Assembly (NCBI GenBank): GCA_029582165.1
Contig: CM055879.1
Span: forward strand, 37,047,330-37,111,329
Direction: 5' to 3'
Source: Portulaca oleracea
Taxonomy: Eukaryota; Streptophyta; Magnoliopsida; Caryophyllales; Portulacaceae
Length of the DNA stretch: 64,000 nt
In this document: one piece after another, positions 32,077 to 43,204 of the stretch
How the letters are laid out: each line of letters starts with the position of its first letter
Position numbering within the stretch: the first letter of the stretch is position 1
The notes under the pieces: generated by a model
What the model was told of the DNA's origin: nothing
Seen by the model: the letters and a program-made list of their open reading frames with translations, nothing else
Databases searched by the model: none
Program-made: the position numbers and the translations under genes

Positions 32077-32963
32077 TGTTGGAGCCCAAGAAGGGGGTGA
32101 AGTTCACAATTAAGATCTACACACTAGGTAAGGACGTTAGAGCAAACTTCCTTGGTTTCAAGCCAAGGATCAAAACATAGTGTAACTGAAATACCTCATT
32201 AGATTTATAACAATCAAAGAACAAGTTACACTTACAAAACAAAACAAGAAGTAACAGCCCGAAGGCAGTTACTGATAGGATCACTGACCAAGATTGAATG
32301 TCCTTGAGTCAGCTATAGATAATGATCGTCGTAGGAAAAACCCTAGCGACGATTTGGAACACGATGGATTACATTGAAGCACAAACACACACAGCCTTAA
32401 TCCGTCAAGGCTCTGCTACACACCATCTCTCCACCACATGTGGACACAACGAATGCTCACCAAGGTCCTTGGCTATACCTTCACCAGAGGTCCTTTACTG
32501 GCTACCTTCACCACCGAACCATTGGTTACACACTCGGAGAAATTAATCCCACCAGATTTCTTACTCCGCGATACTTCCGTGGAATCGCCTATCTTCTCAA
32601 TTCTTCTATCATCTTTTTTATAGATGCCTTTGGATGCTTGGACTTGAGACCTTCCAACGGTAACTTGCCTTGTGTGTTGATTTCTTCCCGTTTGTTGCTA
32701 CAATAATCATGATTGATTTCTCTTGATTTGTTTCCTTTTTATATCTACAAGAATCATGCCATAATAAGAATATATAATATATAATCAAAAAATATATATA
32801 TTATATACACATAATCTGAGTATATAATCAGAATATATATTATATACTCAGAATATATAATCAGATTATATAAGGCAACTTCCCTTTTCCGGATTTTCAC
32901 TTTCATCAAAACCGAAGGTCATTCGCGGATGCGCGGTGAAGGACCTAGACCCTATCTTCAATA
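32077..32963 (-). mobile_element. Solo LTR of a copia family
   Basis: The 887-bp sequence matches, in reverse, the LTRs at 36393-37272 and 37684-38565. It is bounded by TGTTGGAGCCC and TCTTCAATA and flanked by CAAAT on both sides (32072-32076 and 32964-32968). A single LTR inside one duplication shows that a full element was lost by recombination between its LTRs. It is more diverged than the two other copies. Confidence 0.92.
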
Positions 32964-34088
32964 CAAATATATTTATATAATTATACACTGAAAGTATAAA
33001 AATGATATTTCCAAATATATAATCCTAGTTTGCAATTAGATTAATGTAGTCAGACTGTGACATGAGATTCAATTTATTTGATGATCAGTGACTAGTACGA
33101 AACTAAATTCAACTTGCTTGAAATCAAGTTGCCAGTTAATTATTAATGATTTAACTATGTTAGTATTCCGTCTGCTTTTATGCCTAGTTGATGAGTGCTG
33201 ATCGATTCATTTTCTTTAATTTTTCATACTTTTTCCGTCAAAGCAGTATCTGAGAAATCAAAGATACGACTAGGGTACAAATAAAATAATGTTTGAATTT
33301 TGTTTTAGTTCTATATGTTTTATTCAATCCCTTACATGCAACTTATTTAGGCCGTACCTTGTTGTTTCGTGCGATTAGTAAGATGCGAAAATGGTGCGGT
33401 ATGGTAAAATTGTTAAAAGTGTGGTAATGAATAGAATGATATGGTAAAATTTGTTGAAAGTGTGGTTGATGTGGTAGATGGGGATAGAGAATGCAAAAAG
33501 TAAAGGAGAAAAGTGAGGAGTTTAAAAAGTAAGAAGTTGTATTGGTATGATTGTGGTAACATATAGTGAAATGTGGAAGAATATTAAGTAATACAGTGAG
33601 TTGTGGTACCGCACTGTACTGTATAAAAGAACAGGACTTTAAAAGACTAAACTTTTCCAAAAGTTACAGCTGATGAACCAAACCAGATACTTATAGATGT
33701 ATGTCAATTGTGCCATCGAAAGTTGATAATTAACATAGTAATAAAGTAACAATCAGTGGTAATTAGGATAGCAGGACAGAATATCGCTTTTCAATTTGCT
33801 TTGCAAGACTACTGTTTATATCTTTTTAAGCTTTTTTTACCTGGACCCTTCCCATGCAATTTCATCCATCATTTTAAACCTCATAACCAAACGGTCATAA
33901 AATGAATACTAGACAAATCAATAGGGATGAAGTAGCTAGTGTTAACTATATATTCGATTTTATATCTTTGACAATTAAAGAAAACGAAATTATATTCCCA
34001 TTACCCCTTTGATTTTTACTTTAAGAAACTATATATTGTCTATTTATTTATAATTAATGGTCACTAACATTTAAAAGTTTGACCATTC
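32964..34088. other. Intergenic DNA with a possible MITE at 33352-33640
   Basis: A segment rich in GTGGTA and GTGCGGTA words ends ACCGCACTGTACTG then TATAAAAGAAC, like the short MITEs at 8522 and 49529. The left end near 33352 (GTACCTTGTTGTTTCGTGCG) is only a weak match. No gene is visible. Confidence 0.4.
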
Positions 34089-35046
34089 TGAAAGAACCCT
34101 AGAGGGGGGGTGAATAGGGTTATGAAAGGTTCTTCACAAATAATCACTTGTAAAGGACGTTAGGTTCTTAATCTAACTAGATTAAGATTCAATACAATGC
34201 AGGAAGAAGATAAAGGAAATTAGCGTATACTGAACAACTTTCTTTATTATATTGAAACAGAATGAAGTAATACAACCTGAGATGAATGTCCTTAGGTTGT
34301 ACACAGAACTGAGCGCCTTGCAGAGGACGCTTCTTATTTTATGAATAACAACACACACCAAATTCACCCTTTGTTGTTTACTCTCAATCGATCCTAAGTC
34401 CGTCTAGGAATCGATTTCACAAGCATCAATCAACCCTAAATCCGTTAAGGATTGATTACACTCAACTTCTCACAATCACCAAATCTCGCACAAAATAGAA
34501 AACGCTATTTCTATTTTGAACACCCGATTTCTTCCATGGAATCGTTGATTTTCCTTGAGCAAGATGTCTTCTATTTATGTAGCTTCCAGGGCATTTAATA
34601 GAGCCGTTGCAATTTGGATTCCTTCCTTCTTTGTGTTGAATGATAACTTCCTTAATTGTTGTTTCCTTCTTGGTCTCGATTCAGAATATCTCTACTTCAA
34701 TCTTTTCTTCTCTTTCCTTGATTAGGTGTTTCCTGAAATAAAGGGATCAATTAGTCAATCTTAAATCAGAAAATAGGTGGCCAAAATTTCAGAGAATCAA
34801 TTGAGAGATACTTCCCTATTTCGACTGCGCTTTTCAAAACTCCTCGCATATGGTGAACGTCCTTATGCTGCCTTGGGTGAACGTCCTTATGATGCCTTGG
34901 GTGAATGTCCTTCTGCCTTCTTGAGATTTCTTTCCTTGCGCATTATATCTTTTCTGGATATTCGAATTTTGACTTTCATTCAAAACTGATCCAGTCGCCA
35001 AGGTCCTTGAGCCTGAGTCTATCAATGTCCTTGAGGGGTTCTAACA
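34089..35046 (-). repeat. 3' LTR of the gag-only copia element
   Basis: Starts TGAAAGAACCCTAG and ends GGGTTCTAACA, so the outermost 11 bases are inverted. It contains three ACGTCCTTATG-type repeats at 34855-34920. Confidence 0.92.
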
Positions 35047-35352
35047 ATCTCCCCCTTTTTGATGAAAGGCAAAATTCATTTGTAGCACTTCTCCCCCTTT
35101 TTGGCTTTTATCAAAAAGTCTATAGAGAGCTCCCCCTTAATATTGTAACCATTTCCAATAACCTGCAAGACTCAATAAACTTGTTACTCCTAATAGAGGG
35201 TGCTCCCCCTCAATATGTGCCATAAAAATAACATTGCTATTTGAGTAGATCCATTTGTCAAGGTCTTTGATCATAGGTCTGACAAGGTCCTTGAGGAATT
35301 CTTATTGCTGATGTAAGTAATGTCCTTGAGTGCTCCAAGCTCCCTTAAGCAT

Positions 35353-36392
35353 TCACTCTCCTGGATGCTGAATATACCTGCAAAAATTTCTGACACCCTT
35401 CCTCAAGCCATAATTGACATTAAATTTAGGTTCTTGACTACTAGTAACAACCATGTTAGGAGGTCTTGTTCCTTTTGGAACCCAAACTTGTACAATTTTA
35501 GAACGATAATGGTTGAAGTAGTGAGATTTACCATATTTGCTTTTGGGAAGAGATGAATGACCTTGATATCTTGTCCCAAGATAGTTGTGTCGTTCTTGGT
35601 GCCACGCGTGAAATCTGTGGCCTTGGTACTGCTCATTAAGGTCCTTGTGTGGTCCTTGGTGCCTGGTTCTGATGGCTGGTCCTTGCGAGACAGAATGTCC
35701 TTGATGACAGTTTCGCTTCTTAACAGGGGATGAACTTTTATGCCACTTTCCAAGGTTTTCTTGTTGCTTGGTTGCCTTAGCCAAAGACTTGTGACAATCA
35801 TCAAGGTTGGCCTTGATGTCAAGTATTTCAGCTTTGAGAATGTCGACCCTGGAGGTAAGCCCTTCACATAATTTCTCCAATTTGTCATTGGACTCTTTCA
35901 TGCCTTTGTTGGTATCTTTTAGTGACCTAATCTCATTTAAACGCTTGGTCTCCTGTCCTGCAAACTTTAAAAGACATTTTCCCAAGTACTTTTTAGGATA
36001 AGTGAGGAGATCATCAAATGTTACCTCCCTTGATTCATCCTTGTCACTGTCCGGATAGTCATCATTGGCTGCACCAACTTCCTCTGTGTCGTTGGTGTTT
36101 TTTCTCATGATGTAATGACTAGTAGTTTCCTCATCATCACTCCAAGTGGCCATCAAGGCCATGTGATTTCTCTTTTCTTTGTTCTTTTTATGGTGGGGAC
36201 ATTCCTTGATCAAGTGATCTGGGCTACCACAAAAAAAACAAGAGAGTGAGTTAGTTATATTATTTGATGAGTCATTACCTCTTTGGTTGATTCGTTTGGA
36301 TGAAGGTCCTCTGGAGGTATGACTTTTCTTGCACGATTCCTTGAGTTCCTTGGCCATCAAGGCAAAGATCTGGTCCTTATCATTGTTGTTAA
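35353..36392 (-). pseudogene. Copia Gag, C-terminal part
   Basis: This minus-strand frame is the second half of a gag gene. It has a CCHC zinc knuckle CFFCGSPDHLIKEC, an acidic stretch, a long heptad-type coiled coil (TNKGMKESNDKLEKLCEGL and following) and a Gln/Gly/His-rich tail with repeated QGH and QGP (HQGPHKDLNEQYQGHRFHAW). Near the end VWVPKGTRPPNMVV resembles the segment that in related elements precedes protease. It ends at a stop at 35353. No pol follows. The N-terminal half lies at 38566-39288, separated by the inserted element. Confidence 0.85.
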
Positions 36393-37272
36393 TGTTGAAG
36401 ACATGGTCAAGGTCCTTCACCGCGCATCCGCGAAGGACCTTATGTTTTGATGAAAGCCAAAATCCGGAAAAGGGAAGTTGTCTTATATTATATATTCTGA
36501 TTATATAATATATATTCGGATATATTTTGATTGTGTGATTTATTTGTAGATATAAATCATAAGGAAAGATAAGGAAAATAAATCAAGAGGATTGTGCAAT
36601 CAAATACAAACCCAAAAGGAAAGAATCCGTTGGATGATTGATGATTGAGGAAGCATCAACACAAAAGGGAAGAATCAATAATGAAGGCAAGTTACCGTTG
36701 GATTAACTCAAGTTCAAGCATCCAAAGCCCTCTATAAAAAGGACGATTGAAGTTCTGAGAACTTAGGCGATTCCACGGAAGTAATCGCGGTGTAAGAAAT
36801 CCGGTGGGATTTCTCCGAGTGTGTAACCAATGGTTCAGTGGTGAAGGTACCAGTAAAGGACCTCTGGTGAAGGTATAGCCAAGGACCTTGGTGAGCATTC
36901 GTTGTGTCCACATGTGGTGGAGAGATGGTGTGTAGCAGAGCCTTGACGGACTAAGGCTGTGTGTTTGTGCTTCAATGTAATCCATCGTATTCCAAATCGC
37001 CGCTAGGGTTTTTCCTACGACGATCCTTATCTATAGCTGACTCAAGGACATTCAGTCTTGGTCAGTGATCCTATCAGTAACTGCCTTCGGGCTGTTACAT
37101 CTTGTTTTGTTTTGTAAGTGTAACTTGTTCTTTTATTGTTATAAATCTAATGAGGTATTTCAGTTACACTGTGTTTTGATCCTTGGCTTGAAACCAAGGA
37201 AGTTTGCTCTAATGTCCTTACCTAGTGTGTAGATCTTAATTATGAACTTCACCCCCCTCTTGGGCTCCAACA
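36393..37272 (+). repeat. 5' LTR of the nested copia derivative
   Basis: Starts TGTTGAAGACATGGTCAAGG and ends GGGCTCCAACA. Contains GGTCCTTCACCGCGCATC and the palindrome CCAAGGACCTTGG near 36880. Confidence 0.92.
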
Positions 37273-37274
37273 AG

Positions 37275-37286
37275 TGGTATCAGAGC
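37275..37286 (+). other. Primer-binding site of the nested copia derivative
   Basis: TGGTATCAGAGC, two bases inside the 5' LTR. Confidence 0.9.
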
Positions 37287-37683
37287 AGGTTCACTCAAGA
37301 AGAGACTAATCGCTCTGTGGAAAAGATCACGGGGGATAGTGAAAACAACAAGGTAAGTCACGGATGTAGATACATTCAGCCATAAGGACATTGACGAGGT
37401 AAAAAATTAAATCATATTTCTTATGTCCTTCATCTGGCACAAACCTTGAGGTATGTCATCTGCAAAACATTCATTGATCAAATTGAATTATAGCATGAAT
37501 TGAGGGGGAGGACTCTCTCTTAGTACTGACAAGTTTATTAAGCGTTGCAGATTTCTAGACAACCTCTAAAACATACTAGATATTATATCAAGGGGGAGAT
37601 TCCTATTGACCTTGTGATAATCCAAAAAGAAAAAAAAAGATTTATTGTTGCTGAATTTTATCTTTCATCAAAAAGGGGGAGAT

Positions 37684-38565
37684 TGTTGAAGACATGGTCA
37701 AGGTCCTTCACCGCGCATCTGCGAAGGACCTTATGTTTTGATGAAAGCCAAAATCCGGAAAAGGGAAGTTGTCTTATATTATATAGTCTGATTATATAAT
37801 ATATATTCGGATATATTTTGATTGTGTGATTTATTTGTAGATATAAATCATAAGGAAAGATAAGGAAAATAAATCAAGAGGATTGTGCAATCAAATACAA
37901 ACCCAAAAGGAAAGAATCCGTTGGATGATTGATGATTGAGGAAGCATCAACACAAAAGGGAAGAATCAATAATGAAGGCAAGTTACCGTTGGATTGACTC
38001 AAGTTCAAGCATCCAAAGCCCTCTATAAAAAGGACGATTGAAGTTCTGAGAACTTAGGCGATTCCACGGAAGTAATCGCGGTGTAAGAAATCCGGTGGGA
38101 TTTCTCCGAGTGTGTAACCAATGGTTCGGTGGTGAAGGTAGCCAGTAAAGGACCTCTGGTGAAGGTATAGCCAAGGACCTTGGTGAGCATTCGTTGTGTC
38201 CACATGTGGTGGAGAGATGGTGTGTAGTAGAGCCTTGACGGACTAAGTCTGTGTGTGTTTGTGCTTCAATGTAATCCATCGTATTCCAAATCGCCGCTAG
38301 GGTTTTTCCTACGACGATCCTTATCTGTAGCTAATTCAAGGACATTCAGTCTTGGTCAGTGATCCTATCAGTAACTGCCTTCGGGCTGTTACATCTTGTT
38401 TTGTTTTGTAAGTGTAACTTGTTCTTTTATTGTTAAAATCTAATGAGGTATTTCAGTTACACTGTGTTTTGATCCTTAGCTTGAAACCAAGGAAGTTTGC
38501 TCTAACGTCCTTACCTAGTGTGTAGATCTTAATTGTGAACTTCACCCCCCTCTTGGGCTCCAACA
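37684..38565 (+). repeat. 3' LTR of the nested copia derivative
   Basis: Same sequence as 36393-37272 apart from scattered changes; preceded by a polypurine tract. Confidence 0.92.
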
Positions 38566-39288
38566 GTTAGGACCATAGATGTCCTTACAGGCTACTTCTT
38601 TTTTTTCATTTTGCTCTTCCTGGAGACGCATTTCGTGAGCAAGAAGCTTTCCAATGAGGTCATCTAATTGGAGGGTTTCAACATCGTGAACTTCCTCTAT
38701 TATGGTGACCTTTGATTCCCATTTCTTTTTTGTAAGACATCTGAGAACCTTGTGAACTTTTTCTTCATTGGAGTAGGTTTTCCCCAAGGACTTGAGATTA
38801 TTGACTATGACAGTGAATCGTTTGTACATGTCCTTGATGGATTCTCCATTCTTCATTTTGAAGGATTCATAGTGTTTGACATAATTGTTACGCCTTATTC
38901 TTTGAACTTGGCTCGTTCCTTCATATGTGGTCACTAAGGTATCCCACACCTGTTTAGCTGTATCACAACCAGAGATAAATTCAAACTCATTAGAATCAAG
39001 TCCACAGTAAAGGATATGTAATGCTTTAACATTTATATCCGCCTTTTCTGCTTCTTTTGCTAAATACTTGGATCTATCTTTGGTTTTCGTGATTTCTCTA
39101 ACAGTGATCATGGGGACAAAGTCTCCATTCTCAATTCTGTCCCAAAGGTCATAGTCTTGATCCATGATGAATGTCCTCATACGGTTCTTCCAGTGTGCAA
39201 AGTTTGATCCTTTGAATAAAGGAGGACTGTTTAAGCAACGTCCTTGCCCTATATCACCATCTTCCATCCCAGCCATGATCTTTACCAC
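38566..39288 (-). pseudogene. Copia Gag, N-terminal part
   Basis: This frame starts at 39288 (MVKIMAGMEDGDIGQGRCLN) and carries the copia Gag fold: PPLFKGSNFAHWKNRMRTFI, then AKQVWDTLVTTYEGTSQVQ and ESIKDMYKRFTVIVNNLKSL. It is open to the insertion point at 38566. The reading frame of the C-terminal half (36392 downward) matches once the nested element is discounted, so the gene was intact when it was hit. Confidence 0.88.
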
Positions 39289-39322
39289 AGAGCGGTTAGT
39301 CTCTGAATCTTCAGTGGACCAG

Positions 39323-39334
39323 GCTCTGATACCA
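39323..39334 (-). other. Primer-binding site of the gag-only copia element
   Basis: TGGTATCAGAGC on the minus strand, next to the 5' LTR. Confidence 0.9.
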
Positions 39335-39336
39335 AT

Positions 39337-40291
39337 TGAAAGAACCCTAGAGGGGGGGTGAATAGGGTTATGAAAGTTTCTTCACAAATAATCACTTGTA
39401 AAGGACGTTAGGTTCTTAATCTAACTAGATTAAGATTCAATACAATGCAGGAAGAAGATAAAGGAAATTAGCGTATACTGAACAACTTCCTTTATTATAT
39501 TGAAACAGAATGAAGTAATACAACCTGAGATGAATGTCCTTAGGTTGTATTGTAATCGAGCGCTTTGCAGAGGACGCTTCTTATTTTATGAATAACAACA
39601 CACACCAAATTCACCCTTTGTTGTTTACTCTCAATCGATCCTAAGTCCGTCTAGGAATCGATTTCACAAGCATCAATCAACCCTAAATCCGTTAAGGATT
39701 GATTACACTCAACTTCTCACAATCACCAAATCTCGCACAAAATAGAAAACGCTATCTCTATTTCGAACACTCGATTTCTTCCATGGAATCGTTGATTTTC
39801 CTTGAGCAAGATGTCTTCTATTTATGTAGCTTCCAGACGCAATAGAGCCGTTGCAATTTGGATTCCTTCCTTCTTTATGTTGAATGATAATTCCTTAATT
39901 GTTGTTTCCTTCTTAGTCTCGATTCAGAATATCTCTACTTCAATCTTTTCTTCTCTTTCCTTGATTAGGTGTTTCCTGAAATAAAGGGATCAATTAGTCA
40001 ATCTTAAATCAGAAAATAGGTGGCCAAAATTTCAGAGAATCAATTGAGAGATACTTCCCCCTATTTCGACTGCGCTTTTCAAAACTCCTCGCATATGGTG
40101 AACGTCCTTATGCTGCCTTGGGTGAACGTCCTTATGATGCCTTGGGTGAATGTCCTTCTGCCTTCTTGAGATTTCTTTCCTTGCGCATTATATCTTTTCT
40201 GGATATTCGAATTTTGACTTTCATTCAAAACTGATCCAGTCGCCAAGGTCCTTGAGCCTGAGTCTATCAATGTCCTCGAGGGGTTCTAACA
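39337..40291 (-). repeat. 5' LTR of the gag-only copia element
   Basis: Matches 34089-35046 closely, with small indels such as a shortened stretch near 39836. Confidence 0.92.
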
Positions 40292-40296
40292 CATTC

Positions 40297-42131
40297 TAAA
40301 TATATGACAAACTTCTTTTGATGGCACTAATGTTAGTATATAAATAGTAGTGCGCGCGGGTACAAAACAAAGTATTATTTTAGGTGCATTTAATAAATAA
40401 TATTACATCATTCATAGAAGATGAGTTCAGAGTAGGTTAATATGATTTTATCAAATAAAATGGGCCTTCAAATTAAAGAATATTTCGTCAAAGATCACTG
40501 GTACGTACTTTGTAACAAGTAGCATTACAAAGCTAAAATAGTTGGTATTGGAATAAAGAGTACAGGCTTTAGTATACTACGGATTAAAAATTCAATGGAC
40601 ATCTTGAGTTTTTGGTGCAAGTTGATGTTTGTTTCCCCTTCTTTTGGAGTAGAAATATATCACTCATACGAATCTCTTTATTCAAGAGGTTGAATAGAGC
40701 TCCCATAATGAATATAACTTCACTACTAATCTCTTGGACAGTAGTACATATGTATCGTTAGAAAAATATATACATATATACTTCACTATGAATCACTTTA
40801 GAGTAGAAGTGTATATGTAGAGAGTCAAATTTAAGTTAAATGGTTGCTCCCTTGTTGGAATGCTAATATAGCAATAGAGATTATTAAGCTCGATCCAAGA
40901 ATTGTTATCTTTATTATATAGCGTAGTATCATTGGTTTGAAGTAAAGGTCAATGAGAAATAAATAAAGATTGTAAAAAGAAATACACATGTAACAAAACA
41001 AGAGTAAGATTTTCCTTGACACTTTAATTTAAATTACGGGTGGTTAAACACAACAATTCTTAGACCTCATCGAGCAATCTTTATCATCATATTAGCATTT
41101 TTACTAGGTGGATTGGTATACAACATTTTCTTTGATATACAGATGTCAGACAATGAACATGACTAAAATACAAATATATTGATATCTAATACTAATATTC
41201 TGTACATTAACTCCCAATACTCTTAACATTGTATATTGATATCTAATACTAATACTCTTAACATGCTTCTTCTATCTCTCATGCAAATGCCCTTTGAACT
41301 TGAAGCGTCTCTTTGGATTTGGAGCGTGGATTCAAACCTGAGACATCTTGTTCAGTCTGACTCTAATATCATGTGAAATCATCTCAACCACAACCTTCAG
41401 CTGATGATTGAATGACCAAAGATAATTATACTCTAACAAGTATATAAGCATAAAAGAAACCCCTATTGTTGATTGTTGAATATGTAAGCATAAAAAGAAA
41501 CCCTTGTTATTGTTGAATACAACTCAACCCCCACCCCCCATATACTCTTTCAATATAGATCATGTCATTGAATAACGGAGTACTTTTTGCTTTTCATTTT
41601 ATGTGCAACTTAACTTAGGTCATTTTTTTTTTTTCACTAGATTGGTAGGTTGGTGAGATAAAGTGGGGATAATCTGAATAAAGTCTGCTAGGCTGGATAA
41701 AATTATCCTATCACACACAAGAGAAAGACTTTACTTTCAATTTCATATTAGTAAAATTTTAGAACACTTTACCCTAATTTCTCAACATATACATTGATCT
41801 CTTTTGTGTGAAATTACTTATCAAATATACATAGGAACAGTTGTGTTGTTACTATATATATGATGAAGGACATCCTTGGAAGGTAATAACTTGTTGGAAG
41901 ACACATTGAGTTCCAATATCAACCAAACTATTAATCATTAGCTTCACACTGAAAGTTACATTTGTTACAATCGAGCTTCAATTATGGCTTACAATGTATT
42001 TGGAGGAGAAAAGAAAAAAAGCAATAATCCAAATTTAACTTCCATAAAACATGAAGCAGCAAGCAAAATCTCTCACAAAAATTAAATACCAAAACAAACA
42101 TCAATTATTAACGTATATATACTAGTTTAAT
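40297..42131. other. AT-rich intergenic DNA, no gene seen
   Basis: I see no coding motif, element boundary or RNA gene. It separates the retrotransposon block from the second thioredoxin gene. Confidence 0.5.
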
Positions 42132-43094
42132 TTAACTGCTATAAAATTCAATCTTCCTTTGCAATTCTTCTTTCCTTGTCCCAGTAACCTTGTCAACCAC
42201 TTTGTCGTTCTTCATAAGCAAAAATGTCGGCATTGTTTGTACTCCATACTCGCATGATACGTCCTGTAATTTCATATATTCAATTTCAGTCCATCTCGAC
42301 GATCACAATATTTAAACCATATTAATTAATCATTAAGAAAAACAAATTTAACTAAGAGTAATTATCTATACTTACCAATAACTTATCCACGTCAATCTTT
42401 GCGAACTCAACGTTGCGGTACTTGGTAGCAAATCCATCGATGACTGGTTCCATTTTACGGCAAGGTCCACACCATGCAGCCGTGAACTCCACGACAATCT
42501 TCAACATATACATTCAACCAAGTTAATTATTAATATGATCGAATTCGAATGTAACATATATGTTATTCATGTTGAGTTTAAAAGAATACGCTTCCCGTTA
42601 TTCTCTATAATATTTGTTACTTTAGTCTTTAGTATTCTTCACAATATCTGGTAATATTAGTTGCATCAAATATATCATTATATATTTTGAAAAATTAATA
42701 GTCAAAGTGACAAATGATATTGTGGAATATGGGCCGGTTTTAAGTTTTGGTTAGATTATGTGACATCCCTAAAAAAATGGATTTAAAGTAGAAAATATAC
42801 CAATTTGTTGTTGGCCTTGGAGGCTTGGAAGTATGCTCTCCAACTAGCTGAAGAGTTGTAGGCAACGACCCGATGGGCGGCTGTGGCGGCAGCTGGAGGA
42901 GGTGGTGGTGGTGGTTGTCTGTTTTCCGGGAAGGCACAGAGGCTGTTTCCGGCAGGGTGATAAGTAGGGGCCCATCTACTCCAGTTGTTTGGAGAAACAT
43001 ATGAGTACTTGTAATTATGTGAAGGAAAAATTGTTGAAGGGGAATTGAAAGATGATCTGCTCTCTTCCATGCCAAACAAACTGTTTCCCCACAT
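42132..43094 (-). CDS. Thioredoxin h (subgroup II, h2-like), WCGPC active site
   Basis: An h-type thioredoxin of 182 residues. Exons are 43094-42801, 42498-42376 and 42263-42132, joined in phase 0. The active site is canonical in IVVEFTAAWCGPC (Trp107, Cys108, Cys111), followed by RK, and the cis-Pro loop reads [10 protein letters not shown]. The N-terminal extension is about 33 residues longer than in the paralogue and contains a Pro run followed by AAATAAHR. Both proteins share the MW-N start and the segment SWRxYFQASKAxNKL before the domain. Exons 2 and 3 have exactly the same lengths as in the 9.3-kb gene (123 and 132 bp). The redox partner in plants is NADPH-thioredoxin reductase. The longer extension and C-terminus (EFYSS against EKCRV) are the main differences. 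Confidence 0.93.
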
Positions 43095-43196
43095 TTTTTT
43101 TTTCTAGGTTTTGAATGGATAATATAAAATGGGATTTTGCTTATGAACTCTTTTGTTTTGGAGTTTGGATTGGAGAGGATGTTTGGAGAAGAGGGG

Positions 43197-43204
43197 TACT
43201 TATA
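43197..43204 (-). promoter_or_regulatory. TATA box of the second thioredoxin gene
   Basis: TATAAGTA on the minus strand, about 105 bp upstream of the ATG, in the context CAACTATAAGTACCCCTC, conserved with the paralogue. Confidence 0.65.

Larger units (their letters stand above)
36393..38565 (+). mobile_element. Two-LTR copia derivative with a 0.4-kb interior
   Basis: LTRs of 880 and 882 bp (36393-37272 and 37684-38565) enclose only 411 bp. The flanking 5-mers are GTTAA and GTTAG, one mutation apart. The interior keeps a Met-tRNA priming site next to the left LTR and a polypurine tract (AAAAAGGGGGAGAT) before the right LTR, and encodes nothing. The LTRs differ at about 14-15 positions by eye, so this is the youngest insertion of the 32-40 kb block. 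LTRs are long for a classic TRIM, so it is better seen as an extreme deletion derivative. Confidence 0.92.
34089..40291 (-). mobile_element. Gag-only copia element (Sirevirus-like), interrupted
   Basis: LTRs of about 955 bp (34089-35046 and 39337-40291) are flanked by CATTC (34084-34088 and 40292-40296). A Met-tRNA priming site adjoins the right LTR and a polypurine tract AAAAAGGGGGAGAT the left LTR, so it reads on the minus strand. The interior carries one long gag gene but no integrase, reverse transcriptase or RNase H. An LTR element of another copia family split the gag (36393-38565). A long coiled-coil Gag and palindromic repeats are reminiscent of Sireviruses, but without pol I cannot place it firmly. 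Confidence 0.9.

Noticed and set aside
32322..32706. Open frames in the solo LTR, repeated at 36.7 and 38.0 kb (MDYIEAQTH...)
   Set aside because: They occur in the same place in every LTR copy and carry no domain; they belong to LTR sequence.
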